A DNA stretch of 64,000 nt from Cranoglanis bouderius. Taxonomy: Eukaryota; Chordata; Actinopteri; Siluriformes; Cranoglanididae. This document shows positions 22,830 through 35,107 of this stretch, piece after piece. Numbering within the stretch: the first letter of the stretch is position 1; each line of letters opens with the position of its first letter. The stretch is taken from contig CM042562.1 of assembly GCA_023630585.1 (NCBI GenBank), positions 3,171,684-3,235,683 of the forward strand, written 5' to 3'. A model generated the notes under the pieces. It was not told the origin of the DNA. It saw nothing but the letters and a program-made list of their open reading frames with translations, and did no database searches. The position numbers and the translations under genes were made by a program.

Positions 22830-22867
22830 ATGTCCTAGGTGTATGTAAACTTTTCGCCTCAACTCTA
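22830..22867. repeat. Right terminus of the Sleeping Beauty-like Tc1
   Basis: AGGTGTATGTAAACTTTTCG then CCTCAACTCTA matches the Tc1 terminus type GTATGTAAACTT...CAACTGTA, with several substitutions. Confidence 0.7.
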
Positions 22868-24040
22868 AAATCTCAGTAAAATATTAAACTGTCTAACCTG
22901 CCAATTGTAGGTTAAGAGTGGGTTGCTGTTTGGTCAGATTTCTCACCAGGTTGCTCATATTGGCAGTTTTGCAGTGGAGGGATTTATACACATCCATTAA
23001 CATGCTGTTTTTGTTGTGTCTGTTTGCCACATGTGTTCAACAGAAAGGTAAAAACATGCCCAAATCCCACTCTGTGTATGTCTGAGTCAAATTAACATGC
23101 ACAATTTGAGTTGCCTATTGGAAAATATGTCGGATTAGTGCTGGTTTAATTATATGAACCATTGAAAGTATTGAACATTATAGAGTCGAACCATTTGCCA
23201 TGTCATAGTGTTAAAAAATACCTCTCTAGAGCCTTTCTGATGATTTTGTGCAAGAGAAAAAGGGGAAAAAAGAAGACTATCCTGGCATTCAACACTTGTA
23301 ATCTCCAAAGTGTTAATAAAAACAAAGCTTAATGATGTGATAAAGAGTGTTGACAGAGCCAGGGGCAGTTGTATGTTTACAAGTTAATAAGTTTTTCTTG
23401 GAACTTCTCTTCTGCCTTCCCTCCTGTTCTCTTATACTTCCTCCTGTTTGTTGTCTCTTATTCTTTTTCACTGCTCCCACACACTGTTAAATCACATCCC
23501 TCTCCAGGTGTGTCCTCAGTTGTACCCTGTGTATTTTGGGAAGTTAAGAACCCTAGTTGCCTTCCACTTAGCCCTGAAGGTTTCTGAGACATGCCAATTA
23601 AAAGCACATGAGATGAGACAAACTCTGGAACCAGCTTTTGAAATATGAACCACAATGAAGAAACTTGGGGAAATGTAAAATCTGCAGAAACCACCCAACC
23701 ATAAATAAAAAATATGAATACTCTAAGAATACAAAGAGTTCACATCTGCTCAGATAAAACAAACTGTTGAGTAGTCATAAAATTTGTATCAAAACAATGT
23801 AGAGTACCCACTATCTTGAGTCTAACAGAGAGGCCCACTAACAGAGAACCTCAGTATATATGTTCACACTTACACACATATCTTCTATTATGGTGCCCGA
23901 ATGCTCCTGCAAAGTTTTAGTTTGGGAAATCCATCAAGATGAGACAATAAGCTGTGAGATTCTTTAGCAGCTCCTGCAGCCAACTCACCCATGCTCATTC
24001 TCACAGACTCAAACACAGCTTCATACACACATTCTTGTGT

Positions 24041-24075
<35 letters not shown>

Positions 24076-25979
24076 GACAGGCCTCAAAAATGCAACTGCT
24101 ATACACACATACTCACCACCCAAGCTCTCTGTTTATTTATTTGGGTGTAACCCTGAAACCATGGTGCTGGATTATACATCACTTCATCTTTCATTTCAAA
24201 TGGCACAAAGACAAACAGATCCTACTTTGTATTATTCTTCTCCTTCTTCTCCTTTCTCACTTTTCCTCTCTTTCTCCTTTTCTGATTATAGAGGAGCAGA
24301 TTCAGATCCACTAATCACAGTGCAGAAATAGTGAGCTCAGCTGTTCCGGTGAACAGGCCAAATTTGACTCTCTAGCACAGCCACCTTCTCATTCTCTTCC
24401 TCTTCCTCTTGATGAGGTAGAACTGAGCCCATATTTATGTAAGCCAGAGGTCCAGCTGGGTCTGATCACACTCCCATTTAACCCTGTCTGAAAACCTCTC
24501 CATTTTCAGAGCTCAGACAATCTGTGATTCAATGCATTAACATGTATGCTGTATGTATGGCAATTTTCTCTATTAAACATTTTTTTGTACACAAAAAAAT
24601 TCTGAGCAAAGGGTATTTGTCATGTTTGTATTCGTTGTCTCCCAGCGGCCAGTGGTAAACCAAGAAACATTTGATTTTCCCTAGTGGGTTTAGTTGGGGA
24701 GTCTCCGTGTCCATGGCTGGACACACAAGGGATTTTAAAGAGAAACAATTAGACATTATTAGTTAAACAGGTGTTCTCCATCACTCCTCAAGCACCTACT
24801 TCCTTAATTTTTATTTTTTTTGCCATGTTCCACATTCAAGCCCCTTCTGCCTCTGATACCGTATATCCCCTTTGCCTGATGTAGATCAGGGCCTAGTCAT
24901 ACTTAACAGAGTGTGACTAAAGTCACAAAAAGCTAAATATCCACAAACTAATACACCATGAGTCTGATGCAAATTTTTACTGTCACTGGTACAAAACATT
25001 GCACACACAAAAACACAAAACGTAATAAATTAAAAAGAGATACTGGATAGACTGAATTCTTAAAATGCCCATGAAATGGCTTAGTGTCATGATTTGATGC
25101 CATATATTATTATTATACGTCACTATTATTGTTATTTTGTTTATTATACCACATTTTCTTACAGTTTGATCATTTGCCAATTCCCATCCACTAGCTATGA
25201 CCCTCTCACACAACAGCTACCAACCAAGCACAGAGAAGGCTAGCACATGCTTCCTTCAAGCCAGCCATTCTTTTGAAACTGCAGCTAATGTGATATTACA
25301 ATGCAACTAAACAAACTCAGAGGAAAACACTAGCTGCCTTTCTCTCATCCCCACCACCCCCACCCCCTTTAATTTAATTAAATAATCCATTAACTCTAAT
25401 GCACCAGTGCACTAAAATATGAAGAGCTACACATGGCCTTTGCAGTTAATATAATTAGATTAAATACTCCCTACTGGTTATTACAGATCTGCCTTCTTCT
25501 TGAGGCTCCACCACAATTCTGGTCCCTCACCTTATCTATAGGCTTGACACTCAAATATCTAATGCTGTATCTAGGCTACCATCCCCCATTATTTCCATGC
25601 TGAAGTGACTCATAAGGAGTTGCAACATTAGATAAATGAATGGAAAATAATGAAGGTATGTAAGAAGTATGTGTGGTTCTAAATGTACACAGACAGAAGA
25701 GACACATTGTGGTCATAGTTCACTAAGGCAAAACATTGTATATGCATCAAATTTAGATGTGGCATTAACTTTATAGTAGTCCAGACAGAAATGGAGCCAC
25801 TCATCCTGCTTAGGTACAATTACAGAAGTGCTTTGAAGTATCTATCAATAAATGCATCCTGATACTGGTTCACTAGGTCATGGACTACCATCAGAATAAG
25901 AATACCATCAGTCAAAAAACTCTGTTGGGGAGGTAATATAGTAAGCAAAGCAAACAATTTTCTTTATTATTATTATTTT
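22868..25979. other. Intergenic DNA, no gene recognised
   Basis: Contains a (CA)n microsatellite at 24043-24072 and otherwise AT-rich, non-coding DNA. Short frames (for example 23369-23587 and 23954-24331) lack domain features, and several read through low-complexity pyrimidine or CA tracts. Confidence 0.5.
24043..24072. repeat. (CA)n microsatellite
   Basis: Uninterrupted AC repeat of about 15 units. Confidence 0.95.
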
Positions 25980-26700
25980 TTTATTTAAGTGCTAATTTAT
26001 ATACTTCCGGAAGAGGTAGGTCTTTTGACATCGTTTGAAGACTGCCAACTGAATCAACTGTTCGGACATAGAGGGAAAATTCATTCCACTGCCTAGGTAC
26101 CAGAACAGAGAAGTCTTGATGCATGCCTTCCTTGTACCCTGAGAGATAGTGGGACAAGTCAAGCAGTGCTAGAGCACTGGAGGAAGCATGGTGCAATGCA
26201 GGGTGTGATAAGTGCTTTGAGGTGCTGGTCCATTTGGGGCTTTGTAAGCAAGCATCAGTGTTTTAAATCTGATGCAGGCAGCTACAGGAAGCCAGTGGAG
26301 GGAGTGTAGCAATGTGCTGGTGTGGGAGAACTTGAAGGTTGAAAACAAGTCATGCAACTGCATTCTGTATCAGTTGCAGAGGTTGAATGGCTCTCAGAGG
26401 CAGACCTGCCAGGAGTGAGTTACAGTAGTCTCAAAATGACAAGGAACTGAACAAGCACCTGAGTGGCCTGTGTGGATAGAAATGGACTTCTGATGTTGTA
26501 AAGGATAAATTGACATGAGCGTGTCAGACGAACAAGGTCAGAGGAAAAGGGTTGATTGTCCATGGTTACCCCAAGGTTGTGCACAGTGACTGAAGATGGG
26601 ATCATAGAGTTGTCCACAGCGATCACAAGATCCTGATGTGGGGATGAAATACCTGGGATGAAAGTTCAATTTTGCTGGGATTAAGTTTCACTTCATCGTT
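25980..26700 (-). pseudogene. L2/CR1-group LINE fragment, reverse transcriptase C-terminus
   Basis: Minus-strand frames in order read VTVHNLGVTMDNQPFSS, LTRSCQFILYNIRS, FLSTQATQVLVQFLVI, then FKFSHTSTLLHSLHWLPVAA, CIRFKTLMLAYKAPNGPAP and VPRQWNEFSLYVRTVDSV. This is the conserved C-terminal end of CR1/L2-type LINE reverse transcriptases of fish (HxLHWLPVAARIxFKxLMLAYKA). It is spread over three frames with stops; the endonuclease and catalytic FADD region are missing. The left end abuts an AT-rich tail at about 25970. Confidence 0.88.
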
Positions 26701-27090
26701 ATTTAATTATTACTCCCTTTTCCAACAATTTCCCTAAAACTTCACCGACGTCTTTTTGCGATAGCAGCACATCACTTTCCCTAGGGGAACATTTATTTGG
26801 TGCCTTATGAGATTTGTGCATCCAGGCTGGATAAACTCATCCCTAGGTAACAAAACAATTACCTTTGCTTTCTGCTGAAGAGAGATGCCAACCAAGGACA
26901 GGTATGAGAATAGTTTATTTTGAGACTTCTGGCCCCAGGCTATCTTTCATAATATCTGTGGTTTCCAGCATTATGGGGTTCACTCTCCACACTTTTGGAT
27001 GATTTCACACAATATATTTGACATGCACCCTCTTGGTTGGTATGCCTCACCTCATACTCAAGGACCTCAGATGTCCGTTCTTTTTTTTGA

Positions 27091-27153
27091 CCAAGTGACC
27101 TCAGAACAAGTAACCTCAGGCCAAGTGACCTTGGACACCATGTGACCTCTGAG
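27091..27153. repeat. Short tandem repeat of TGACCT-type units
   Basis: Four imperfect units of about 15-16 bases: CAAGTGACCTCAGAA, CAAGTAACCTCAGGC, CAAGTGACCTTGGACA and CATGTGACCTCTGAG. Three hold TGACCT, and one is the extended site CCAAGGTCA on the minus strand. Confidence 0.7.
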
Positions 27154-28284
27154 CAAGTGTGCTCTTCTCTTGAAATATGTGTTTTGATGGCTTTGTAGGT
27201 TAAACACACAAGCATCATTTGATGGGTTGCATTTTGGTTAACCACATCATATAATGACATCATATCAATTTTTCTTAAACACTTACGGTTATAGGTGCAG
27301 TGTTGAGATAGCACAATTCATTATTGTTCTGAGTAAAGGACTGAGTTTGAAGAAGAACTGACATTGACATAGGGCAATTGCATTTCCATGTAGTAATCCT
27401 AAAACCATCCCTCACTTAATTTCTGGGAGAAAACACAGGACTATTTTGTTTTTATTATTGCAATGAAACTGTTGTTCTACGATATCACAAAGATGCTGGT
27501 CTTTAAAACCACAAATCATTATTAAAAGGCTTTCAAAGACACACATCTTGCAGCAATTACGATCTTGATACATAAATGGCCCAGTATATTATTGTTGATT
27601 ACTGAGGTGATTGGTCTTTGTGATGAATTTTTAGAAGGCTATAGGAATGTATAATGAAGAGGACTTCAAAAAGTCCATTTTCTGTGTAAACAGCATGATT
27701 GGAAGTCTGTAATTATGCTGGTAAAGATAGGGAGCTAGAAAAGATAGACACAGCACGATTTGGATGAGTGGGCCATTTCCCTGCAGATTCCTCTGAATGC
27801 ATGTCCACACGCATTGCACACGTATTACAGGATTGAAAAAATGAGCAGAGCAGAAATACATAAGGCTGAAAAGATACATAATAGTTCACTGTTCACAGAA
27901 CTGTACAATGTCTGTTCCACCTATCTGAACATTAATGTTTGCAATGAAATAATAAGTGAATGATACAAAGTAGTGCCTATCTTTTTTTTTTTTTAATGAA
28001 AGCTTTATTTAATGGGGCTGCTGCCAGGAGTGATCTGGAATGGTCATTAGGGTCTTCATTAAGAATCGAGGGGATGCCATACTGCTTTTCAAACATTTAG
28101 GCTTGCCTCTGAGACACATAATGCCCTGTTTATTTAATCAATCTATTTTTCCCCTGACAAAACCAGGAACAAACAGACGAGAACAGAGACAAACAGTGGT
28201 GGTATGTGCCTAAACGCATGTGTTTACTTCAGTCCTGAGAGGGAGCTAAAATAAGGAAAGAGAAGATGAGAAAGAGAATGATAA

Positions 28285-28286
<2 letters not shown>

Positions 28287-28360
<74 letters not shown>
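28287..28360. repeat. (GA)n microsatellite
   Basis: About 37 uninterrupted GA units, a polypurine tract. Confidence 0.97.
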
Positions 28361-28364
<4 letters not shown>

Positions 28365-29800
28365 TGTTGGAGTTTCTGTTGGAATTTTGCCTCTTGCTGA
28401 ATGGTCATGCTAGAAGAGTCTTAATCTCTCCCTTAGTCCCCTTGCATCTCTTGTTCCCACTCTCATTCATGCCTGGCCCAGTTCATCAAAGACCAAGGAG
28501 AACACTCAAGCCAGGTGTGAAAGAAGACGTTTCACACTCATGCGCAAATTTGCTGGTGATGAAAAGCAAAACCATCTGGTGAATAGCTGACTGAATATGA
28601 CAGTGAGAAATGTTATGGGTGTAGAACATGTGCTGAATCCAGCACTTTGCTCTATTACTGAAATGCAATAGGCTGTCAGGCTAAAACTCTTGCAATCACT
28701 GGCTGTTAGTGATGCTGAGAGATTAAAATGCCTATGCCCATGGCTGTGCATATCTTCCACAGATGAATTATATTGCAGCATAAACAGTGCTATGAGTGAA
28801 GAACCACCTGTGGTATGGTATTAGTGGAGTAAAGCTGGTGTGTATGGCAATACAATTGAAGAGAAAGTGCAGAGACTGTGGTCGCTCTAGCTCAGCAGTC
28901 CCATACAGGAAACAGGCAAACACCTGTTTAAAAGTTTCACAGGTCAGAGGTTTTATTGCACATACATAGCAATATTGTTTATGGGAGTCAGGATGGATCG
29001 GGAAAGACATTCAAAATACAACATTGGCTGGGAAGCCCTCTGAGAAAATGGCTTATGGTAGGTCAGTAGTATGCAGAAAGAGCAAAGCAGAGATCCAATG
29101 CGGGGACTATGAAAAAAAAAAAAAAAAACACAACATGACCAGCAAGAGCCAGAAAAATGCCTTTATGAATTACAGGATTTGAGGGAGGATTTAACTGGTG
29201 AATCTTAGGAAAATGTATCCCAATTTAATACACAACCCCTGAGAGAGGAATTTTAGGTTAATGTACAAGGCAGTGGTGGTGGGATCAGAGAGGAAATGAC
29301 AACCATTTCCCTATTTTTGCCCTTACTCTTACTCTCTAAATGTCTTTCTCTCTTTCTCTTGTTCTCTCTCTCATTTCTATCTCTCTATCAACCAAAACTG
29401 TAATACGATACTATACTATGATCTCCAGAGAGTTACCCTGTATCTTGCTTAACCCCAGCTCATAGCCAGACCGGAACTGCAGGGCATCTGTCTGCCAGCT
29501 AATCGCCCCTAATTGTGCCCTAATAGAAAAAGCAATGCAAGGGCAGAAGGAAGAGAGAAAAGCAGAGGAGTGAGGGAAGAACAGGAATAGGAAGGGGAAA
29601 AGGGCAATTTAAGTAGAAAAATATTAATGCAATCAAGGCAAATTAGTGGCTTTGGGATAACATTCCTATGGTGCAGACTGTTTACTTTCGAGGAGAACGG
29701 CGGAGTATGTAAAAGCACTGAGCCGCGGGAGTTCATCCATTACAATACAACAAGCATGAATCTCTCATTCTTTCTAAAAAACCCCGCCCAACCTCCCACC

Positions 29801-29801
<1 letters not shown>

Positions 29802-29836
<35 letters not shown>

Positions 29837-29875
29837 AACACACACAAACACACAAACACACACAAACACACACAC
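29802..29875. repeat. (CT)n(CA)n compound microsatellite
   Basis: A short CT tract is followed by CA repeats with interspersed CAAACA units. Confidence 0.9.
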
Positions 29876-31009
29876 GAAGTGTGTGAACACAAGCGCCATG
29901 CACACATCCACACTGAAAAGCCCCTAATAAACACTGAACACTGCACATTACAAACAGTATGTTTCAGCATATGTACATAAATTCACTGAGAGAAATAAAC
30001 CATTATACCACTGGGCCCTGTTTCTATGATAAATAAAGCTTGAAATGAGGAATGAGGAATGTGAAATAAAGGCTAAATGGAAAAGGCTAGAGAGGTTGGA
30101 GAAGTGGGGATTTGATTTAAGAAAGCAAAGAAAGTTGTCACTGGTGTGAATTCATATTAAATATAAATAGATACCAAGGTCTAGATAAAGACAGAAGGGA
30201 AGAGAAACTGAGAGAGAGGGTGGTTTAAAGGGATGTGGATGGGAAGAGGTCAGATGTCTGGGTATTGGGTAGATCATATGTGGACAGTGTAATTCAGTTG
30301 ATAGACAATAAGTGCCTCCTGTTTTCTTACGGAGGCAGAAGCTTGACCCCCCGGTTTGACATGCTTGAGTGAAAGGAGTTGAGAAGCAGAGCATGGAACT
30401 GCACTTACAAGAATGCAGAGACACACAGAGCCAGCATCCACTGAGTCTAGACAGCACACACAGACTCCATGGTGGATTAATGCAGTAAGATATCCATGAA
30501 GTATGCATGCATATGTATATGAAGTATATGTGAGTATATAAAAATCCAGGGAGTAACTGCAGTGTACTCCTGCAGCAAATGTATAGGTAATAAAAACTTT
30601 TAGAGCAGTACACAAAGTTTCCAGAGAAAGGCTTTGGCCCAAAGTCCTTCATCAGCTGTGCAAACAATGTGTTTCTGAAGCTGTAGGAGGAGAAACCAGT
30701 TGATATTTGAATATAGAGTCACTACAAATGAATACAAAGCCATTCTTACTGATCATCTTTAACCTATGATGAAGCATTTCTGTTCTGAATGGGAGTGGTC
30801 TCTTCCAGAATGACAAATTCCCAAGTTGGCTTGGGAATGTCTGGGGATATCCCGTAGAAACTGGAATCTGACCTTCACCAGGAAAAGTGGTAAAAAAATA
30901 AATAGATGAATGAACAATAATTCAGAATTTCCATTTCATCTTTGTTCTAACAAAAAATCATTCTCATTAGAACTACCTTCTGAAATAATTGTATTTACTC
31001 TCAATAATG

Positions 31010-31215
31010 TATGTGCCAAAATTACGGACACTCCTAAGGAATGTTTTAAATCCAAAAGACATGTAAGATACCCAGTAACATGCAGAAAAGGGTCATTTGG
31101 TCTGATGAGACCAAAATTAAAATATATTACCTTGGCACAAAGTGCTATGTTTGGTGAAGTGCTCAACACCCTGAGAACGCAATCCCCACAGTAAAGCATG
31201 GTGGTGGTAGCATCA
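31010..31215 (+). pseudogene. Tc1 transposase fragment
   Basis: TCTGATGAGACCAAAATTAA encodes the SDETKIK catalytic segment, and CAGTAAAGCATGGTGGTGGT encodes TVKHGGG, both in Tc1 order and spacing with stops between. The 5' and 3' parts are missing. Confidence 0.75.
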
Positions 31216-31430
31216 CGTTAATAATTACCTTTGCTTCTATGACTAATGCCCTTCTTACCTGGTCACTGATTTTTGGAGGTTGGCCTAGTCCAGTCAGAGT
31301 TGCGGTTCTTTCCATTTTTAATAATAGATTTAGTGGTACTCTGTAGAAATTTTAAAGTTTGGGATTTTTTTATAACCAAACCCTGATTGATATTTATGGA
31401 TGTAATACACTATCACTTTGTCCCAGTTAA
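31216..31430 (-). mobile_element. DNA-transposon-like repeat fragment
   Basis: GGTCACTGATTTTTGGAGGT, GTTGCGGTTCTTTCC and GGGATTTTTTTATAACCAAA resemble a dispersed fish element read in reverse. The junction with the Tc1 fragment at about 31216 is abrupt. The family is not certain. Confidence 0.35.
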
Positions 31431-34189
31431 TGCAACATGCACCCTGACATGCTAATACATTAGTAGCACACATTAATGATGGACAAATCAGTAGCATAGG
31501 CTATGCACACAGGCCAAGCAGATTACAGGCATCAGTTGTTGCCCAGTGCATAAACGGTATCAGAAGGCTGCTGATATTGAGGTCACTCAAAAGAAAAACA
31601 GGAATTCAATATTGACATTTGCAAACCATTTTTTGTCATCTGATATGTTTAATTGTAATACCCTGACGTTAGTCCATTAATTTATTTATTTCATTACACA
31701 ATACAATCTATAACTTGCACTACTTGCATCTGAATTTTGATGCCTGTTAAATTAAAGAGATAGACAGGGACGTATTTTGGCTGTTGGTAGACAAACCTTA
31801 CTAGATGGATAACTTTGCACAGGCACCTGATAAAAGATAAACTTTTCAGGATCTTGCATGGCCAAAACTGAGCAAAATACATTAGGGTGCAGTCTAAAAC
31901 TATATAACTGCTAGTTCTGAGCTGATTTATGGACATGTGTTTACTGAGGCAAATGTTTGAAACTGTACTCTTGTGTGAAAGAAGGACTCTCTGAGGATTT
32001 GAAACAATATGAGATGTAAAAATGGCCAAACTGTGCATGAAACAATGCTCAGGAGAACCTGGTGCACCAGACTACAGTGTAGATGCATGAATCATATTCT
32101 ATTAGTTCTCAAAGGTTTCCTTCTACTTGCTGTCTAGAATTAGAATGCTTTAAACAACAAAGTTAAAAGAAATATATACTGTAGATAGAGAAAACAATTC
32201 AGAAATTGTGTCTGAGAAGCACCCCCAGGTCAGCTGATTTAAGAAAACATTCCCCTATATTTCATGTGGCAACATGAGAATGGGCTCTGTCCAGCATCAG
32301 AATAAATAAATGTTAATATCATCTAATGAAATATTCTGATCTGTATGTAGACTTGAACTTTTGCTAGTGCAAGTGTGTAAAACTAAGTCGTAGAGCATCT
32401 ACCAGTGGCAAGCTGTAGTACTGCACTTGCAATTTTATTACCATTATTGAAATGAGAGAACAGGGACGAATTTGAGACTGATTTCTGCCCTGTCCCACAA
32501 GTGTCAAAATCCTCACATTATACAATATTTGGTTTATTTATAATAAAAGTGAGTACTACCAGATCCAGTATGTGCCCTGTGAATGCTGAACAAGTATTCT
32601 TCTCAATATGGTATGTTTCAGTGAAATGTAAATAAATATGATGTAATGTCATGGAGTCAAATAAAAAAAAGTGAGGGTCATTCAGTGTCTATGAAAAATG
32701 ACAGAAATGATTTTGGCCAGTTGGGTTTAAATTGAAGGCAGATGTTCTTATGCAAACAATTCTTGGGTGGTGTAATCTAGGTCAACTTTAGACACAGGGG
32801 AGTATAAAAACATGGTTTCAACATAGCCACTACAACAGGGAGCATACAGTGTTATGTTGCTGTCTTTTAGACTTTTAAATCTATAAACCTGACAATACAG
32901 TGAATAAATGTAATCCCTGGCGGATCCAAACTGTAATGATGCCACAGATTTCAGAAAGCAGACAGAGTTATAGAGCAGTTTTAACGCCCATGGGCCAAGA
33001 TCATGTTCAGTGCAGGATAGCATTACCGAGTCACCAAAAATGACAACATTGTCACCCAGCTAATATCTGTAATTACTTACTCATTTAAGGAGGCCTCCTT
33101 GTTCTATTCTTAGCGGTCATCCCCGGCCGTACTCTCTCAGGATTTGCATTGATAAAGACCATTCAACAGCTATAACACATACTCCAACACTTGTGTAACC
33201 TGAAACAAGCTAGGCTCAGCAATTCTACATGTGTGTTTTTTAGTTAAACAGCTGTGTAGTGGATGCCACAGCTGTGTGGTGGATGTTCCACACATTTATA
33301 ATTTTGTTTGATTCCACCATCCTGAGGCACTGCAGTCTGTATGAAATCACATTTATATAGTAATAGATCATGCATCACTGCAACACATTCATACTTAATG
33401 CCTAAAGGCAGCACCGTGATGGCAAAAAGAAACATTGAAAACATGGCATACCAGAATATTAGACATATTAAACTTAAAGCCATAATCCTTCATTTTCAAA
33501 GTGCTTAAGCTGAAGTGTCAGTGCATCTGGACATTTTCTTACAGTTCTAAATGAAAGTGTGTAGAAGGCACACTGGTAAACACACTACTCACCAGTACCA
33601 AGAGAGGGATAGAAATCTCTAAGTGATTTGGCCACCAGCTGCCTTTACAGTGGAAGTATGACACCTGCCTGGCTTTGACTGCACATTGTGCTAGAACATT
33701 TTAAATATTAATTCAAACACAGACCCACAAAAAGGCATCTCCTAGTTGTTACTATGAAACGTATATGAACATGCTGTCTGAGCGGGAATAAATCTAAGAT
33801 GGTTTACAGAGGCTGTACAATATACCTGTTTAGCATCAACAACACTGAATTTTACATGGTGTAACGCTACACTGTAGGCTGAATTGAAAATGCAAGGTTT
33901 AATTGATGTCCACTAGATGGAGCTATGTCCAAATATTAGGACCTTATTGTATGAATGTCCAATTAAGACACAGGGAAAAAGACATAATTAAATGTGTTAA
34001 ATGATTTCCACACATAAACCACAAAAATAGAAGCAACCACACTGCAGTTGTCCTGATTAATGTGTCTTGCTCTAGTCTGGTGTAAAATGGGCTTTAAAGG
34101 TGCTCCAAAATAAACAGTCAGGTAAATGAAATATAGGCATGTTTAAGAAAAAAAAAGTCATACAGAAGTAATACTTTTAGTTTTAATTA
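31431..34189. other. Intergenic DNA, no gene recognised
   Basis: AT-rich, with short frames only. A perfect 14-base palindrome AAGGAGGCCTCCTT lies at about 33087-33100. No exon, RNA gene or transposon end identified. Confidence 0.5.
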
Positions 34190-34265
34190 TCATCATGTAT
34201 TCATTCAACTTCAGTATATTATTTATCCTGGTCAGAACCAGTCCAAAGGATGACCGTGTGGAATG
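34190..34265 (-). repeat. SINE fragment
   Basis: TTCATTCAACTTCAGTATAT then TTTATCCTGGTCAGAACC is the left-end part of the same SINE family as at 40162-40530. The tRNA-like head is missing. Confidence 0.5.
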
Positions 34266-34402
34266 ATGCCGATGAATTCATACAAAACTCAGCCATATTG
34301 AGCCGTAATCCAAATACTGTTAAATTTTTTTTAATGTTCCTAAATAAAACACTTAAGCAAACGCACACCATCCGAGATGCAAGTCAAAGAGAATAAATCT
34401 GT

Positions 34403-34516
34403 ATGAAGGAGATATGACCGCACACTCACTTGCAAATACTTTATTTCACCAACGTTTCGGCAAGCGTTGGTGAAATAAAGTATTTACAAGTTAGTGTGTG
34501 GTCATATCTCCTTCAT
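34403..34516. repeat. Long inverted repeat (52-base arms)
   Basis: Left arm 34403-34454 and right arm 34465-34516 are reverse complements with three mismatches, around a 10-base loop TTTCGGCAAG. Each arm contains GAAATAAAG or its complement next to the AACG...CGTT core. It would form a hairpin in single-stranded DNA or in RNA of either strand. It may be a fold-back of a dispersed repeat. Confidence 0.9.
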
Positions 34517-35107
34517 AAAAACTTTAAATGTGTCTACTTACCACTGGGCCCACAACACATTTGCCATTAATATAACTGGCATATATTTGCCTACCATATT
34601 TGGCCCAGATTTATCTGCTGTAGGTTGCATTAATTGAATATTGAGTGCACTGGGCAATCAACATTATGTTCTTGGACACAGTATGAGTAAAATAAAACCT
34701 CCCAAAATAGCTAACTATGCAGTGCATAGTGTGTGGTTTGACACCCAGATTTATTACTGTAGTCCCTCAATCTTCAGAAAGCTGGCCTGAGATAACTTGA
34801 CAGGATTTCTGATTTTAAAGCAATTACAGGTATACACAATACAAATAATGGTTTATTAACCAATTTCATGCCCTGTGATGGGTTGGCACCCCGTTCAGGG
34901 TGTGCCCTGAGTACCCTGTGTAGGATAAGCGATACATAAAATGGATGGATGGATGGATTGACTAGTATCAAGCCAGCATTAATGATGCTGATGTGAGCTT
35001 TAACCACAGTGTGTCACTGCTAAGTATAATGATGTCAGCTATTTAACGCTAATGTAATTTGTCTATAATGACTATGTCGCTGGAAAACTAGCATCTAGAT
35101 ATAAATA
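34517..35107. other. Intergenic DNA with a dispersed repeat end
   Basis: 34861-34962 carries CCCTGTGATGGGTTGGCACC...GGATGGATGGATGG, the 3' part of a common fish interspersed repeat ending in a GGAT tetranucleotide run. The rest is not recognised. Confidence 0.5.

Larger units (their letters stand above)
14560..22866 (+). mobile_element. Sleeping Beauty-like Tc1 relic, split by a Gypsy element
   Basis: The left part (about 14560-14845) matches the salmonid-type Tc1 left end, for example TTTTGGCAAGTCAATTAGGG and AGAAGCTTCTGATTAGCC, followed by the transposase start ATGGGAAAATCCAAAGAA. The right part (21897-22866) resumes with GCCAAGACCTCGG and ends with GTGTATGTAAACTTTTCGCC plus TCAACTCTA, the characteristic right terminus. 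The left extreme terminus is eroded, so the left boundary is approximate. Both halves share a reading direction, and the cut point is marked by the Gypsy target duplication GCCAA. Confidence 0.85.
26701..31009. other. Intergenic DNA with microsatellites
   Basis: No gene recognised over about 4.3 kb. It holds a degenerate 15-17-bp tandem repeat at 27091-27153, a long (GA)n at 28287-28360 and a (CA)n at 29815-29875. Reading frames over 80 codons are absent or arise in repeats. Confidence 0.5.

Noticed and set aside
28286..28582. 98-codon ORF with an RERERE tract
   Set aside because: It is the translation of the (GA)n microsatellite with a chance tail.
33087..33100. Perfect palindrome AAGGAGGCCTCCTT
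   Set aside because: A 14-base palindrome is not surprising in 64 kb and no context supports a function.
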